Below are positions 32,724 to 46,375 of a stretch of DNA of 64,000 bases, in pieces; the first letter of the stretch is position 1, and each line of letters begins with the position of its first letter. The notes below the pieces were generated by a model. The model had not been told where the DNA came from. It saw nothing but the letters and a program-made list of their open reading frames with translations, and ran no database searches. The DNA comes from Purshia tridentata (lineage: Eukaryota > Streptophyta > Magnoliopsida > Rosales > Rosaceae): assembly GCA_003254885.1 (NCBI GenBank), contig QANT01007643.1, positions 44,306 to 108,305 of the forward strand. Direction: 5' to 3'. The position numbers were made by a program, and so were the translations under genes.

Positions 32724-35700
32724 TCAGCTTTTGAGAAGAGGCTGTTTCTTGTCATCCCATTTTTCCAAACGCTTTCTAGTAGTGTCCACCTGAAAACTCA
32801 GAGCCCCAAACTAGTGAATCCAGCTAGTCAAATAAGTAGTGAGGTCGCTAATTACTGGGCTTAAAGCCCAATGGTATGACCCCAAAGACATGGGATCCCA
32901 TGTAGGACTAGCACTTGTAACTTGTTAGTTGTAAAGAGACGGTCAGTTGTTCATTGCGGAGTGTCCTAAGGTAATATAGCTTAGACTATTCGGATCATTC
33001 TTCATTACTGAGTTAATCGACCACTCTTGAGCCATTCGATACTAGTCTGTCGAAATGTATATGTTATTTCGGTAGCCAATTAATAAACTCTTTTGTATGT
33101 TTTGGTAACATACTACTGAATCAATCTATAAGTTTTTATAAAAACAAAATAGAAAAACTTGATCAAAAATATATTATAATGGTCGATTCAATAATTCAGT
33201 ATGATCAGAATAACTTGAACCAATATATATAGCTGGGAACTACTATATTAAGAGTGGGCCTTATGGACCATATTGTTGGCCTTCTAAGATTGAGGAAAGT
33301 TTTGTCTATGGTATCAGATTTTTGCTGAACACGTTCAAGTATCTAAATGTTAAAAATCAATGAATCAAGGAAAGCACATATATTTTGAAGCGGTATAGAT
33401 GAATCGTGAATGGGTATGATTATGATAATTTTAGAGTTTGATTACTTCTGATATAACCAAAAATTAAGTTACCTCATTAAAAATCAATGAATCAAGGAAA
33501 GCACATATATTCATTGAAGCGGTATAGATGAATCGTGAATGGGTATGATTATGATAATTTTAGAGTTTGATTACTTTTGATATAACCAAAAATTAAGTTA
33601 CCTCTTTATTCCAGTCTGTACGGAATGTTACCCACAACAGGATTAGGGTCTGCATCATTGTTCCTCCTATCATCCCCGACCATATTCCCTGTATATCAAT
33701 TTCTAATTATTCATTTCTTGGCTAAAATTAAGTAAAAGCGTAATAATCAATTAATAATATTAATATATACCTCAGCACCAAGGTCGAACTTAAATCCGAG
33801 AACACAGCCTAATGGGATTCCAACCACGTAATAACATCCTACATTCACATATGCCACAAATGCTTGCCATCCACACCCAACAGCCACCCCTACATGCAAT
33901 TATAATTAAATTTAATTATTATAAGGAGACAAAAACTAGTGTTCAATTAAGCTAGCTAAACAATAATATTGCATATATATGCGAGCAGTTAGTGTTTTGT
34001 CTTTCTAAATGTTCCATTAATCTAGAGATTATATATATCAGATAAGTTGTTCACCAGAAAGAAAAGAAGATAAGAAGAGGGTTGAGATTGAATTAACCAA
34101 TTAAAGAATATATCAGTCACTTTTAGCTAGCTGTAAATGATAAGCAAATGGAGACGAACAATTTATAGTCACAAATTGAAAGGCAAAACGACAATTAATT
34201 ATATATGCTGGAAAGGGTACTACTTACAAGAGAAAGCTTTACTTAACCGAGCCCACTACAATCAATATAGGCGTCATGCAGTTATGCATGGTATATATGC
34301 TATTCAGCTTTTGATCTTTGATTCATTGTATCAGTTGAATCAAATGTGAAATATTAAATTCGTAACATATTATTTAAAAGATTGAAGCAAAGACAATCAA
34401 GTACACCATTTCCACAAAAATATCCAAAAAGTGAACCCATTAAAATATCTAAAAAGTGAACTTGGAGAGGGCCAGGCAAATATCCCAAATTGGTGATAAT
34501 CATAATTAAATTGATCAATTCATAGAGAAAAGTAGTTTTCAGACAAAGAAAAAGATCTTTTAAAATAGTAAAGTACATACCGGAGAGGACTGGTTGAATG
34601 CCATTAAGGAGTAGAGTGACAGCCAAGTAAGGACAGAGGTGGGAGACAGCATTGGCCACAGTCTCACCTTCAGTGAAGGCATAGCTGATCACATCGCGCA
34701 GGGACATCACAACAACAGCTTCCACTGCAGCAATTGTTAAGGACACCAACGTTACTACTAAAACCGAGAATGCTGCTGACTTTGGATTCCCAGCACCCAG
34801 TTCATTGCTTACTCTCACACTGCATATATACATATTTTCAATTTCAATTTATTATTAAGACTAGGAATGTAATTATACATTGATGGATTAATTAAAATGC
34901 TGGACTTAATTACCTTGCAGCTGCATTAAATCCAACTGAAACCATGAACAACAATCCAGATATCGCCATGCTGCACAAGGCCAAACCATCAATCAATTAA
35001 TTATTTTAATGGTCCATTAATTAATAATTAGTAAAATTAAACTAGCAACGGTCGATATGATCTCTTTTTCATGTTGTACATCTTAGGGGTTGTGATAAAT
35101 TTCCTCCGTATTTGGATTTAGTGAGTATCATGGACCATATAGGACAAAATATATATATATTGGAATACTATGCATGGCGTTGTCAAAAAGCTATATTTTA
35201 TCAGATAGAATTTGAAAGATGCCCGAGATGTATATGTCCTTTTGTGAATAGGCATATATATACGAAGGTCTATATAGGACATTAGAGACCCTGTTAAGTG
35301 CGTACATGTGGACTCAGTGACTCACGTACGCACATCTTATTTGTTAAGATAAGTATTTTGAAGTCTATCTTGTTTGTTGTTAGAATTTATATTATCTTCT
35401 TTTTCTTTTCTTTTTTTTTTACTTTTAATTCTAATTTTGCATTTATTATCTAAAAATAAAAAGCACAAAATAAAATATATTTGAAACACATGACAAGCAG
35501 AGAACATGAATCATGATTGATAACTTCTTTCACTCAAAAACTATTTATTATCACATTTATTCACCATTGTTAGTAGGGTATCTCTCCCATATGAATTAAT
35601 TATTCAGAGCGCCCACGCCCAAGTTCTAATCAACAATAGGGTCCACTACCACAAGTGTGTTTCATATTGTGAAAGTGAATCTGTGAAAATATAGTCAACA

Positions 35701-37875
35701 AGTCAATTCTATCACTTCGATCATAAGCGAAGGTTCGGTGCACCAATACGAGTAATAATTAGTTTGATTGATTTGGGCTTCATTAATTACTTCTTTATGA
35801 ATATCAATTCGATAATACTAAATGTGTTTCGCGCAGAATCAATCACAACTGTTTATGGTCAACCGTTGAAATGATTAATTTGAATTCTTACAGCACTCAA
35901 ACCCATTTTAGCTAGACACACTATAATAAAAATTAAGGGTCAGCAACTGATAAACTAATTTAAACTGAATCGAGAATTTGATTTAGATCGGGTTTTTAAA
36001 TATTTTTTAGTTCAACATTTTGAAAATCAAACGTAACCTTAAATTTCGAAGTTGTTACAGTTTTATTATCTCAGACTGTTGATTAAATCAAACCATACTG
36101 ACTACTTATATGAATTAATAATATATTATTATTTACACATAATATTATATATATAATTTGAGTAAAGCTAATTTATATGGTGGTATGCGCCACATGCAAT
36201 AATGTATAATGTCTTAAATTTACATTATTGACTCAATTTTCAAACAATAATTACTATTTAAAATTTTGAGCTAGAAAAATATTGTTGGTTTGTAAAATAA
36301 TGTTGGGCCTTGAAAAACAAAACCAAACCAATCCAAATTCACATTTTCAATATACCTCACCTCCGAGTTTAGGCTACTATATAGTTTGATGATGATTTGA
36401 GAAAATTCCAAACTGACCATAACGGTTTGGTGATGATTTTGACACAAAATAAAACCAAAACAAACTGTGTTGATCACCTCTAATGAAAATGAGAAGTCAC
36501 TGTATATTTTAGGCATGCATACATGCAATTAAAAAATTACAACTTATTGGATGTGATTGTAATACTATGTATTATACTAATATAGTATAAAAAATCTATT
36601 AAAAGTATAATACATATATAATCATTAAGAATACATAAAGATTTAAAGTTTATTTTTGGCCTCTAAGAAATAAAGATTTAACAATTATGTATACACGTGT
36701 GACATGCTAACGTAATATTAACTCAAACACAGTAATTCTTCATTAAAGAGATAGGCAAAGTTAATTTACTTACCATACGGACAAGGAATTCAATGCAAGC
36801 TCAGGGTTCTTGAGCAACCCAGCAACTAACACGAGTACCTGAAAGTACCACGTCTCCAAGCACAGCATCACCGCCGATGCCGCCGATAATTTCAAGAACT
36901 CCCAGAGCCCAGAGAAGGCCTGCAGACTAAACCCAGCCCACGTGTCCTTACACCGACTGCTCATCAAGATGTAAACGAACTGGGCCCCCACTATAATCCA
37001 CCACGAAAGGCTGAGAACCAACGACGCACCAATCAACCCCATTCCTAACTTGTAAACCGCCACCCAACTAAGCAATAAGTGCACCCCAAGAGTAGCTGCC
37101 GATATGTAGGCACTTGGGAGCACAATTCTCTGCGCCTGGAGAAATTTTTGTATGGGAAAGTTGACGGCGTAGGCGAAGATTTGGGGGATCAGCCCGTAGA
37201 CGAAAACGGCGGCGGCAGAAGCCACCTCTTTTGGTTCGCCGAATAAGACCAAAATTGGTTTGGATAGGATAAAGACGGCGAGAAGTGGAAGACCAGTGAG
37301 AGTTAGGACTATGGTTGCTCTTTGGAGATATATGCCTAGCATGTCGTACCTTTGGGCTCCGTAGGCCTGCCCACATAGAGTCTCTACCGCGCTTCCCATA
37401 CCTAACTGCAAGACCAAGACAAACAAGCATAGTACTAAACACATAAAAGTATTAATTAATCATAACAGAAAAGACATTTCATCGTATAAAGGTAATATTA
37501 GATTGAGTCTAACAACATATCATGTTTGATAATTGTAAATACCATAAGGCCGTAGGCAAAGAGTTGGACGCCGCTGTTGCCGAGAGAGGCGGCGGCGAGC
37601 TCAAGGTTGCCGAGGTGGCCGGCGAATACGCGGGTGGAGAGCGACATGGCGTTGTTGATGACATAAACGAAGACAGCAGGGGCTGCAAGGCGGAAGAGGA
37701 GTTTGAGTTCGATCCATGTAGCCAGGTGGAGCCTCTTCAAGTACGGCAATCGGTTGTCGGAGAGTACCTTCTCAAGTGAAGAGTCCACGCCTGCTAATTC
37801 GGGTTCGGGTTCGGGTTCGGGTTCTGATTCTCTGTGTAAGAAGGGCTGGTGGAACTGGTCTTGAGCAGAGCCCAT
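32724..37875 (-). CDS. MATE (DTX40-like) efflux transporter 1, seven exons
   Basis: Exons are 37875-37543, 37405-36774, 34970-34914, 34819-34581, 33889-33771, 33688-33602 and 32789-32724 (1533 nt, 510 residues). All junctions are GT-AG and in phase. MATE carriers are twelve-helix H+-coupled antiporters that export organic compounds across the tonoplast or plasma membrane. Family marks are [126 protein letters not shown] and [16 protein letters not shown]. The sequence closely resembles Arabidopsis DTX40 (At3g21690) from memory. The ATG at 37875 is used; the frame extends upstream only to a TTG. The acidic N-terminus has an (EP)n run from a GGTTCG microsatellite. The C-terminus reads [20 protein letters not shown]. 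The substrate cannot be told from sequence. Confidence 0.95.
33349..33604. repeat. About 126-bp tandem duplication copying the exon-6 donor of MATE 1
   Basis: Copies at about 33349-33474 and 33475-33604 (AATCAATGAATCAAGGAAAG through AAAAATTAAGTTACCTC) are almost identical. The right-hand copy includes the exon-6 end and its donor GTAACT; the left copy is a decoy donor inside intron 6. Confidence 0.92.
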
Positions 37876-40800
37876 GGACAATAGCAACTGATATTGGTGT
37901 TTGATGCCTGTGCTACAGTCTGAGCAGTGGAGCAGGAAACTGGGTGGTTCTAAAGAGTGAGGCTAACTGTCTTTAATTAATATAGTTCGGGCTCAACATA
38001 AAAGAATGAATTGGATCGGTTTTGACACGTTATCGGTGAACCTATGTTTGCACACTGTATGAGTAATATATGATCAGTATAAAATTCAGCTATTGACTTA
38101 AATTCTTTTTGAAAGAAAAAAATTTATTACTTTTATTTTGGCCTGTAAAAGAATTCAAACTTTAAACTTAATCTAATATTTACTGAAAAAACAAATAACA
38201 CTTGAGTTCTAAAATAGCTTGGTATTGACCAAATTGGAATGTTATGTGATAAAATTAGATATTTATAAAAAAATTGTGTGAATTGCGAGTTTTAGTTTGA
38301 ATATAATATAAAATATATATAATGAAAATGCATGAGAATTATAAGGGAACAAATACTTTAGTGAACAATTATTTGGTCAGTCACTCAGTGATAAATTGAT
38401 AATGCATACTTTTGGTGATGGCTGATGCCTGATGCATGATGCATGATGCCTGTTGTCAATTTCGAGAATATAATTTTTCTTCTTTTTTCTTTTTTTTGCT
38501 ATTTCTTATTATTTCAACTATTAACTTGCGGCTGCAAATTTTTTAAAACAAAATTATACCATTTCTCAACTCATATCAACTTTTTCTTTTTCCGAAAAGG
38601 GAAAACAAGAAAGCTAAGTTTAGCAAGCTTTCCAAAATGAAAAACCGAAAAGAGAAATCAATTCAGACCACAAAAAACGAAAAAGAAAAAAAAAAGAGAA
38701 ATCAATATTTTCTTTAGAAATTTAGAATTAAATACCAAGTTTCAATACTTTTTTATAAAATCAGTCTTACTCATAATTTTTAGGTTTGGCTACTAATTAA
38801 TGAACTTGATTTTTAGAATAAGTCACAAATTTACAACTCATTTGTTTTGAGCTTTATTTGTTTGACAAATTTACCCTTCTATTGTCCTTTGGCCCACATA
38901 TGATGGGTCTTAGATAACATTTATAAAGTTTTGATAAAATTGTCCTTGATACTTTTTTATTGTCTTATAAATTAGTTAATATAGTCTCAACTTTAGTTTT
39001 AGTTGTGACTGTACGACACTCAACTTCAAATTTAGTTGTGACTGAATGACAGTCACAGCTAAAATGTGATATAGTCACAATTAGGTTGTGACTGAATTGA
39101 AATTTTTTTTAAGAGAAATTGTATTACAATATAGTATATAGAGGTCAAATCAATACTTTTATTCAAAATAATACTTAGTATAGTGGTGGGAGTTGTCTTT
39201 TTCAACTTACCAAGACAATCACAATTAAATTGTAGACAGTCACAGTTAATATGTGATTGAATTATTTTTTTTAGTTTTAATACAATATAGTATAAATTAA
39301 TGTAATAGTATAGATGTAATATATATATATATATTATTATAGTGGCATGTGATGTAATATTTGTGAATTATAGTGCCCTTTACTATATTATTATGTTTGA
39401 CTTTTCAACTAGTACCTAATCTAAAATGCTATTAAATTTTAGTACCTAAATTAAAATATTATTAAAATTTAGTATTTAAAGTCAATTAACCTTATTTTCT
39501 TTCGTCGTACGTAGAACAGAGAAAATTAATTAATTGCTACCATATACGAGTGTGACGCCAAACAATTTCAGTATATTTTGTTTAAAAAAAGGACAAAAAA
39601 AAAGATTAAATTGATGACCACTGGCACTGTCCCACTGACTGGAATATGATGGCAGGCAAAGAGACAAAAGCATAGACAATTAGGGGATATAGTAATGCTG
39701 ACGCGGCAGGAGAGTACCAGGATAGAACCTCGCGTTGTTCAATGACATGTATAGCCACACCATGCATACCTCTATGTTTTTACTGTTCACCACGTATTAT
39801 ATAATTACATTATTCTCTCCATAATTATCATTTATCTTGGGAGAAGATTCCTCTCTCCTATCGAAAGAAAATGCAAAATCAGTGTAGAAGAAGAAACAAT
39901 ACTTTCGTTAAAATGTAGTGCTATATTTCAGTTATCTCTATTTCTTTATTTTTTTTGCCGTTTCTTTCCGTAAAAGAGAAAAATCCTTAAGAGATCATAT
40001 TCTCTGAAAAAGAAACTTGCTTATTACCACTTTTTTAGGAAGATGCCATGTGTCTACGTAATTAACCATGTGGTTAACATTGTAAATTTAATCATCTTAT
40101 TAAGACACTTATGAAATCTTAAACGTACTTCAAGATTTTTACTGTTTCATTCCACCTCTTCTCAATCTCCACCCCTCCCATCCTCCACTGCCGAATTTCT
40201 CACTAGCATTGTACGAAATTCGCAACAAACTGGAAATCGACCAAATATACTGCTTCACTTTCAATATTCTGGCCCATTGTGAAAGTGTGACAGTCATGTA
40301 TCACTCTCAAATGGCTTTGGAACTTACCACTGTGGCAATGTGGATGGCTTAATGGTGTGAACTGGGGTCTCTGGAGCTAAACGTGAATAATAGCAAAATC
40401 CGAAAAAATGGAAGTGATTGTAGCAACTTATGGACTGGACTGTGAATGAGTAGGACAAACATTGCAACCTCAGGCCTGCTAATTCAGTCCAATCCCTTCA
40501 TGCCATTAATTATATTATGTGATGACATGATGTAATGTGATCATTCCTATGTATAATTACATCTACCCATTGCAAGCAAGAAAATATTTAATTATAATGT
40601 AGATTTCTGCATGACATACGGAAAAATATGATGATTTACAGGCTCGATAATAATTCATTCGGTTTCTTTTAGTAATTATTTTCAGTAATCGATCGATTTA
40701 CCTTCTTCTTTTTTTTACCGAAACCAAATTATTTATTTTCAAACTATATATAATAGAAATAGATGAACTTGTCGATAACAATGATGGCAAAACATGTTCG

Positions 40801-40995
40801 ATCTCACCATAGACGTCACATGATAGTGAAAGGTTTAATTAAATGGGAGGATGGAGTACTTATACCCTCCAATATATCCTCCAACTTAGAAAAATAAAGT
40901 GTTAGCGATAAACACAAAACAAAAATTAAGCTATAATAACATTATTAATTGATTAATAGGTTTTTTTATTGATCATGATGCCAAACTCAATCCAT
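37876..40995. other. MATE 1 promoter region and spacer to MATE 2
   Basis: No credible gene. It contains a TGATGCATGA-type minisatellite (about 38410-38455) and a cluster of GTGACTG/CAGTCAC words in both orientations at 38998-39260 (for example AGTTGTGACTGAATGACAG). These can form hairpins and may be the remains of an inverted-repeat transposon. Confidence 0.5.
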
Positions 40996-41749
40996 CTATT
41001 CTTTCAGAAGATCACGAGGCTCCTTCTTGTCTTCCCACTTGTCCAAACGACTCCTTACCTTTTCGACCTGAAATAAATTAACAAAATGTTATATAACTAA
41101 TTATTTACATGATCATGATCAATTAGCAATATGCATCAGTAACTCATAATATTATTTATATATATAAGAGAAACATCCTATTAAAAGCAATTTTCAAAAA
41201 TTTATAATTATATTAATTAAAATATTCAAAATGTGTGTGAAGTCTGAAGATACTAGTATTATATATATGGCATGTCTTAATATTGATAAATTTAATTAAA
41301 TTAGAAATTTATATGACGTGCTTATAAGTATTTACCTCTTTATTCCAGTCAGTCCGAAATGTAATCCACAATAAGATGAGAGTTTGTATAGAAGTGCCTC
41401 CTATCATCCCAGACCATATTCCCTAAAAGTTTTTTAAAAAAATTTAAAACCACACACAAGAGGATATAAGATTATTAATTTTTCTACGTGTTAGTAAATA
41501 GTAATATGTGAAGAGGAAACATATATAAATACCTTAGCTCCAAGGTCGAACTTGAAACCAAGAAGACAACCCACTGGAATACCAATGATGTAGTAACATC
41601 CCACGTTAACATATGCCACAAATGCTTGCCACCCACACCCAACAGCCACCCCTTCATTTTTGGTCAAAAACAACAATTTTGAATTTATGACATATAAATA
41701 TGCAACACAACAATCCCAAGGCACAATATTGTATTAATTACACATCAGC

Positions 41750-42226
41750 ATCCGCAATAATTAAGCAGGAGGACCACGAACGACCTTGATGTTCAACTAC
41801 TATCTTGGCTAACCCTAAGTTGACTGTTAGCTAGATTTCTTCTGCTGTACTGGGTTTGTCTTGCTCACAGGTGTTATTCGAGCGGTGGCTGCAGTTTCGT
41901 TTTGATGTTGCAGTGTCTGATTTTGGGGTTGTTATTTTTTCTTTCTTAGGTAGGAATTTCTTTTGATGTTTGGTTCTGCTTATAGGGTGACCTGTTTTGA
42001 TCATTGGCTTTGCAATTTTGGTAGGGGTTGTCTTGTTGGATGCTTCAACCGGCGTTCCGCTACTGCCTTCGTGCTCATCTATGGTGGCGTAAGTCTCGCA
42101 GCGGTGGCCGATGCTCATTACTTAGGATTAAGGTTTTTGCGCTTTATGTTCTCTTGTACCTTCTGTTAGGTCTTTGTATGTTCTTGTAATTTTACATTGA
42201 TCTAAAGTATCATTTCGACCAAAAGC
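41750..42226 (+). mobile_element. Possible LINE 3' fragment in MATE 2 intron 4
   Basis: GC-richer than its surroundings, ending in GTATCATTTCGACCAAAA, like the 3' ends of plant L1-type LINEs. Short broken open frames are present but no recognisable domain. Low confidence. Confidence 0.3.
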
Positions 42227-42689
42227 TATATTTCTAAATTGGTACTTTTGTAATTATCTCGATGTGACATTTCAATGATTGTTTGATTTGGCAAGAGAGA
42301 CTCACAAGACAAATTTACTTCATTATTGGAACAATATGTATACTATACACTAGTACTAGCACTACTACTTCTTAATTTGATTTGACAAAGGACTTTTTTT
42401 TCTTTCCACTAAAAGGACTTTTATTCCTCTTAAATGGCATAAAATTTATTTGATATTGTAACATGCTGTACAAAACATAATTTATTTTAAATATATATTT
42501 TAACTTTTTCTTAATGAAAAATATTTCTTATTACTTGTTTACTTGGGTGAGTTCTAAAAGAAAAAAATTTATTCTATCTAATCATAGTATCATCAAATAA
42601 TATACCCAATTTATATGTTACATATAATATGGGTAAATGACAAGTTTATACTTGCAATGTATAGTTAACTATTTTTGCTTTTTTTATAA

Positions 42690-43785
42690 ATGCAAATGTG
42701 CCAAAACCCTCAAATTAGAGCTAGAATATTTCTAAACTCCCAGTTTATTTTAAACTCTCCCTAAACTCCCTATTATGAACTTAATCTCTTTCAAAACCCC
42801 CTAGTCAACTAATATCTAACTAAGTTTGACCTTTATTTTTATAATATTCCAATTATAAACCTAGATAAAACATAACCACATTTTTATTTCTCTCTCTCTG
42901 CTGCATTTTTTGTTTACTCTCTCCTCTACATTCCCTTTCTCTCTCTCCTTGCGCAATTGTGCCGGAGCTTTGTCCACCATCTGGTGATGACTGCCGATGA
43001 GACTACCATGGTCACCTTACTATTCTTGCGACGAACACGGTAGTACCCACCGATCATCCAACCGACCCTCGATGGTGGCAGAACAACTCCAAACTGCACC
43101 GAAGCCTCCGCCAGCGATCTACTTTTTCCAACAGCGTGGCTGTCTAACTCTGGCACCAATAGCTTCCTCTCTTCATGCTGAGTCTCTCCATGCCATTCCC
43201 TCACTCCAATGACCACTGAGCAAGGCATTGCGAAGCTTCGAAGGCTGCGATTTCTCCTGGAGTTTTCTGGCGATTGCAGCAGCTGTTGGCCTCGACTTAG
43301 GTATCAAATTGAATCCCCTCAGCTTTATCTTGCTATTGGCTGTTGAAAGAATGGCAGAGATGAATTTTTTAGTGTAACTGAATTTTTTAGTGTAACTAAA
43401 TCAATTTCAGTGTAACTGAAATTTTTTAGTGTAATTGTATGTTTGAAAAGTGTGCGTGTAATTGTAATTAATGGCTTGTTTTATTAGTAAAACTGAATGT
43501 ATGTGTATGATTGTGTTAGTGAATGTATGTAGCTTTAATATTCAGTTTCAATGTAACTGTTTTTTAGTGAAGGTGTAACTGTTTTTAGTGAAGATGTAAC
43601 TGTTTATAAAATACAGTTACACTGGGAGCGCGTCAATCCGTGTCAGTATGTGTCAGCGCGTGCGTCAGAGCGTCAGAAGAGTAGAAGAGACATTATATGT
43701 TTTAGGGGGTTTTTGGAGAGTTTTTAAATGGGTGAGGGCTTAGAAAATTTTTTTGGTAGTTAGGGGGGTTTAAAAAAAGTTGCCC
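42690..43785. mobile_element. Mutator-like element, about 1.1 kb, in MATE 2 intron 4
   Basis: TTTTTATAA occurs at 42681-42689 and 43786-43794 as a perfect 9-bp target duplication. The ends ATGCAAATGTGCCAAAACCC and, from the right, GGGCAACTTTTTTTAAACCC are diverged inverted repeats. The similarity continues inward (AAACTCTCCCTAAACTCCC against AAAACTCTCCAAAAACCCCC). A GC-rich core (42890-43310) may be captured host DNA, followed by a repeated TTTTTAGTGTAACT word. No transposase. Confidence 0.75.
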
Positions 43786-45798
43786 TTTTTATAAATCTTA
43801 AAATATTTTACAATAAAAAAAATAAAACATACTTTGTGTTCCTCTTTCACATCACTATATAACTACCATCATTGGCCTGTCCACCATTTCACCATAATCA
43901 ATCACACTATCCACCATTCTTCCCCTTCCCCTTCCCCTTCCATCACGATTCCTTCCTCTCCACCCCCGCTTCATCAACATATATACATAATCTGGACTTT
44001 ACTTAATTAATGAATTGCATTGCTGGGTGTGGCTTTCTTTAGAGAATTTTGTGGGCATTGAAAAAAATTTACAATCGTTTTATTGGTTTCAAGTTTCCAA
44101 GTAAACCCATTATAACAAAAAAATCTTAAAACTCCATCTAGTGATAAACCAAATATCATGTTACAAGGTTTTCATGAAGCAATTTGCAAAATTCATCTTT
44201 GGGTTCTCAAATAAATTTTGATCCATTTTCTATCTGAAAGCATTGCATATGGCCTTTTAGGAGTTCAGATGATGATATTACCCCGAAGAAATCTATATGC
44301 ATGCTTTGTGATTTGTCAGAGAAATAATTAAAGGCTATGTATGCCTGTATGGTATGACATTAGCACTACAGACAGTTTTCAATTTCCTTTTGGATTCATA
44401 AAAACCCTGTATTTGAGTTGTTTTTGGTCTTTCTCTGGTGAAGCTGGTCAAGGCAGAGAGAAGGAAGAGGGGAACGGTGATGAAGAAGAAGACCATGAAA
44501 ATAAAAATAGAAGATGAAGAGATGGTTAGATGAATTAGGGCCATTGACCTACGTACACCTACCTAGTAAGGCTAGTATATATTCAAAATTCTATTTGTTT
44601 TTGGTAGAAAAAAGTATCAAAATCATATTATACTTAAGTATCAGATCGAGTGTATGGTAATAGAAGGCAGCTATCTAGTTCTTACCGGACAAAACAGGTT
44701 GAATGCCGTTGAGTATGATGGAGACTGCAAGGAAAGGAGAAAGGTCTGAGACTGCGTTTGAGATAGTCTCGCCCTCAGTGAAGACATAGCTGACGACATG
44801 TCGTAATACAAGTATCGCACACACCACCGAGATGAGGAACGAGCTGGAAGTCACTATCACTACTGCAAAACCAGCCGATTTCGGATGCCCAGCCCCAAGC
44901 TCATTGCCTCTCCTAACACTGCATACTTGCATATTGTTTTCTTCTCAATGCATTCATTGATATTATTCACTAATAATATTACAAATTATTTCATGTGATT
45001 GAAATATCATATAACATGCTCGCGTGATGATATTAATCCATTTAAATTATAACACACATATACAATTATTCATTTTTAAAATTCTAAACTTAATTAATTA
45101 TATACTGTAAAACTTATGCACATACATACTATAATATTATAAAGTATTAACATTACATCGGAATGTCACATGATATTATAATCACCTACAATATTTTTCT
45201 ATTCATTTAATCTCAAAGTATTATTAATTAACATTATGATCATATTATAAAATTAAAAATATTAGGTTCACTAAATTTATTTATTAATTATGCGTAAAAT
45301 CTTTCAATTTTATATTAAGGTATATATAGAATTCAATTTTGAAAAAAAAAAAATCAAATTATTTGAATTACCATCTTAATTGATCACATTGTCGACCATC
45401 TCTTTAATAAATAAGTGACCCTCGCATACGAGTGAATCTCACATTTATTTAAAAGATGATCAGCAAAATACTTATAGTTAAAATAATTCAAATAACAATA
45501 AATATAAAAAAAAATTTCGTATCATTTAATAAATAAAATCTATTTAATAGTAATAGCTTTCTGTATCATATATATAGATGAACAGACCTTGCAGCAGCAT
45601 TGAAACCCACAGCAATCACGTACATCCACCCAGATATATGGTCATGCTGCATTAATTATTTAAGCAAATTATTTCCATTAAATATTTATTAAATATACAG
45701 TTAGATATAAGCTTTTTATTTTGTCAAGTATATAATTAAGTTTAGTTACATAAAACCAATATGTTAATCCGAACCAAATATATAAATTATAGACTATT

Positions 45799-46375
45799 CT
45801 GTGGGGTGCACCATGCACGTCTTATTGCACCTTTTGTGTAGCTATGTGGGCGTTAAAATGATTGGCCCAAGCCCAAAGCAAAAGCATAACCAGGCCCAGG
45901 TAAAGAGAAGCCAAACCACATGCTGAGGCCCAAAAGGCCCACGTGAACCAAAACCCAAAATTAGAAACGGTAATATTTCTTATCTTAAAGACATAACCCA
46001 TATAAATCTCGTCCTTAATGACCCACGAACCCGAGTAAAGGCGCTAACGATCAAATGCATTAAAGAACATAACGGGAAGAAAATGGCGCGAAGGTAACGG
46101 TAGGATTGTCGTTTGCTATATAAGAAAGGTTGCGACCCCATGAATAGGGATCGAAACCAAGAAAGAAAAAAGACATACTGAGAGACACTTAGAATTATTT
46201 CATTCATTTTGGCATCGGAGTGTTATTGCAGGTACACCCCACGAGAGATTTCAACAATTCAAGGAGACGAAGAAGTTCGAAGCGAGCACAACGTTCGAGT
46301 AGTGGGCTCATAGTTGGCTGATTGATTGTTGATTGTTAAAACTAGGCCCAGCAAGAATTTTAGCATCAACAAGCT
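45799..46375 (+). mobile_element. Probable solo LTR (Gypsy-like) in MATE 2 intron 2
   Basis: It has the layout of an LTR: a TATA box (GCTATATAAGAAAGG at 46115), then R/U5-like sequence with TTTTGGCATCGGAGTGTTAT and GCAGGTACACCCC, as in plant Gypsy LTRs, ending near TTTTAGCATCAACA. No internal domain follows. The exact termini and target duplication were not found. Confidence 0.5.

Noticed and set aside
32227-32864. Small plus-strand ORFs near the MATE 1 3' end
   Set aside because: One is antisense to exon 7; the other is AT-rich with no similarity recognised.
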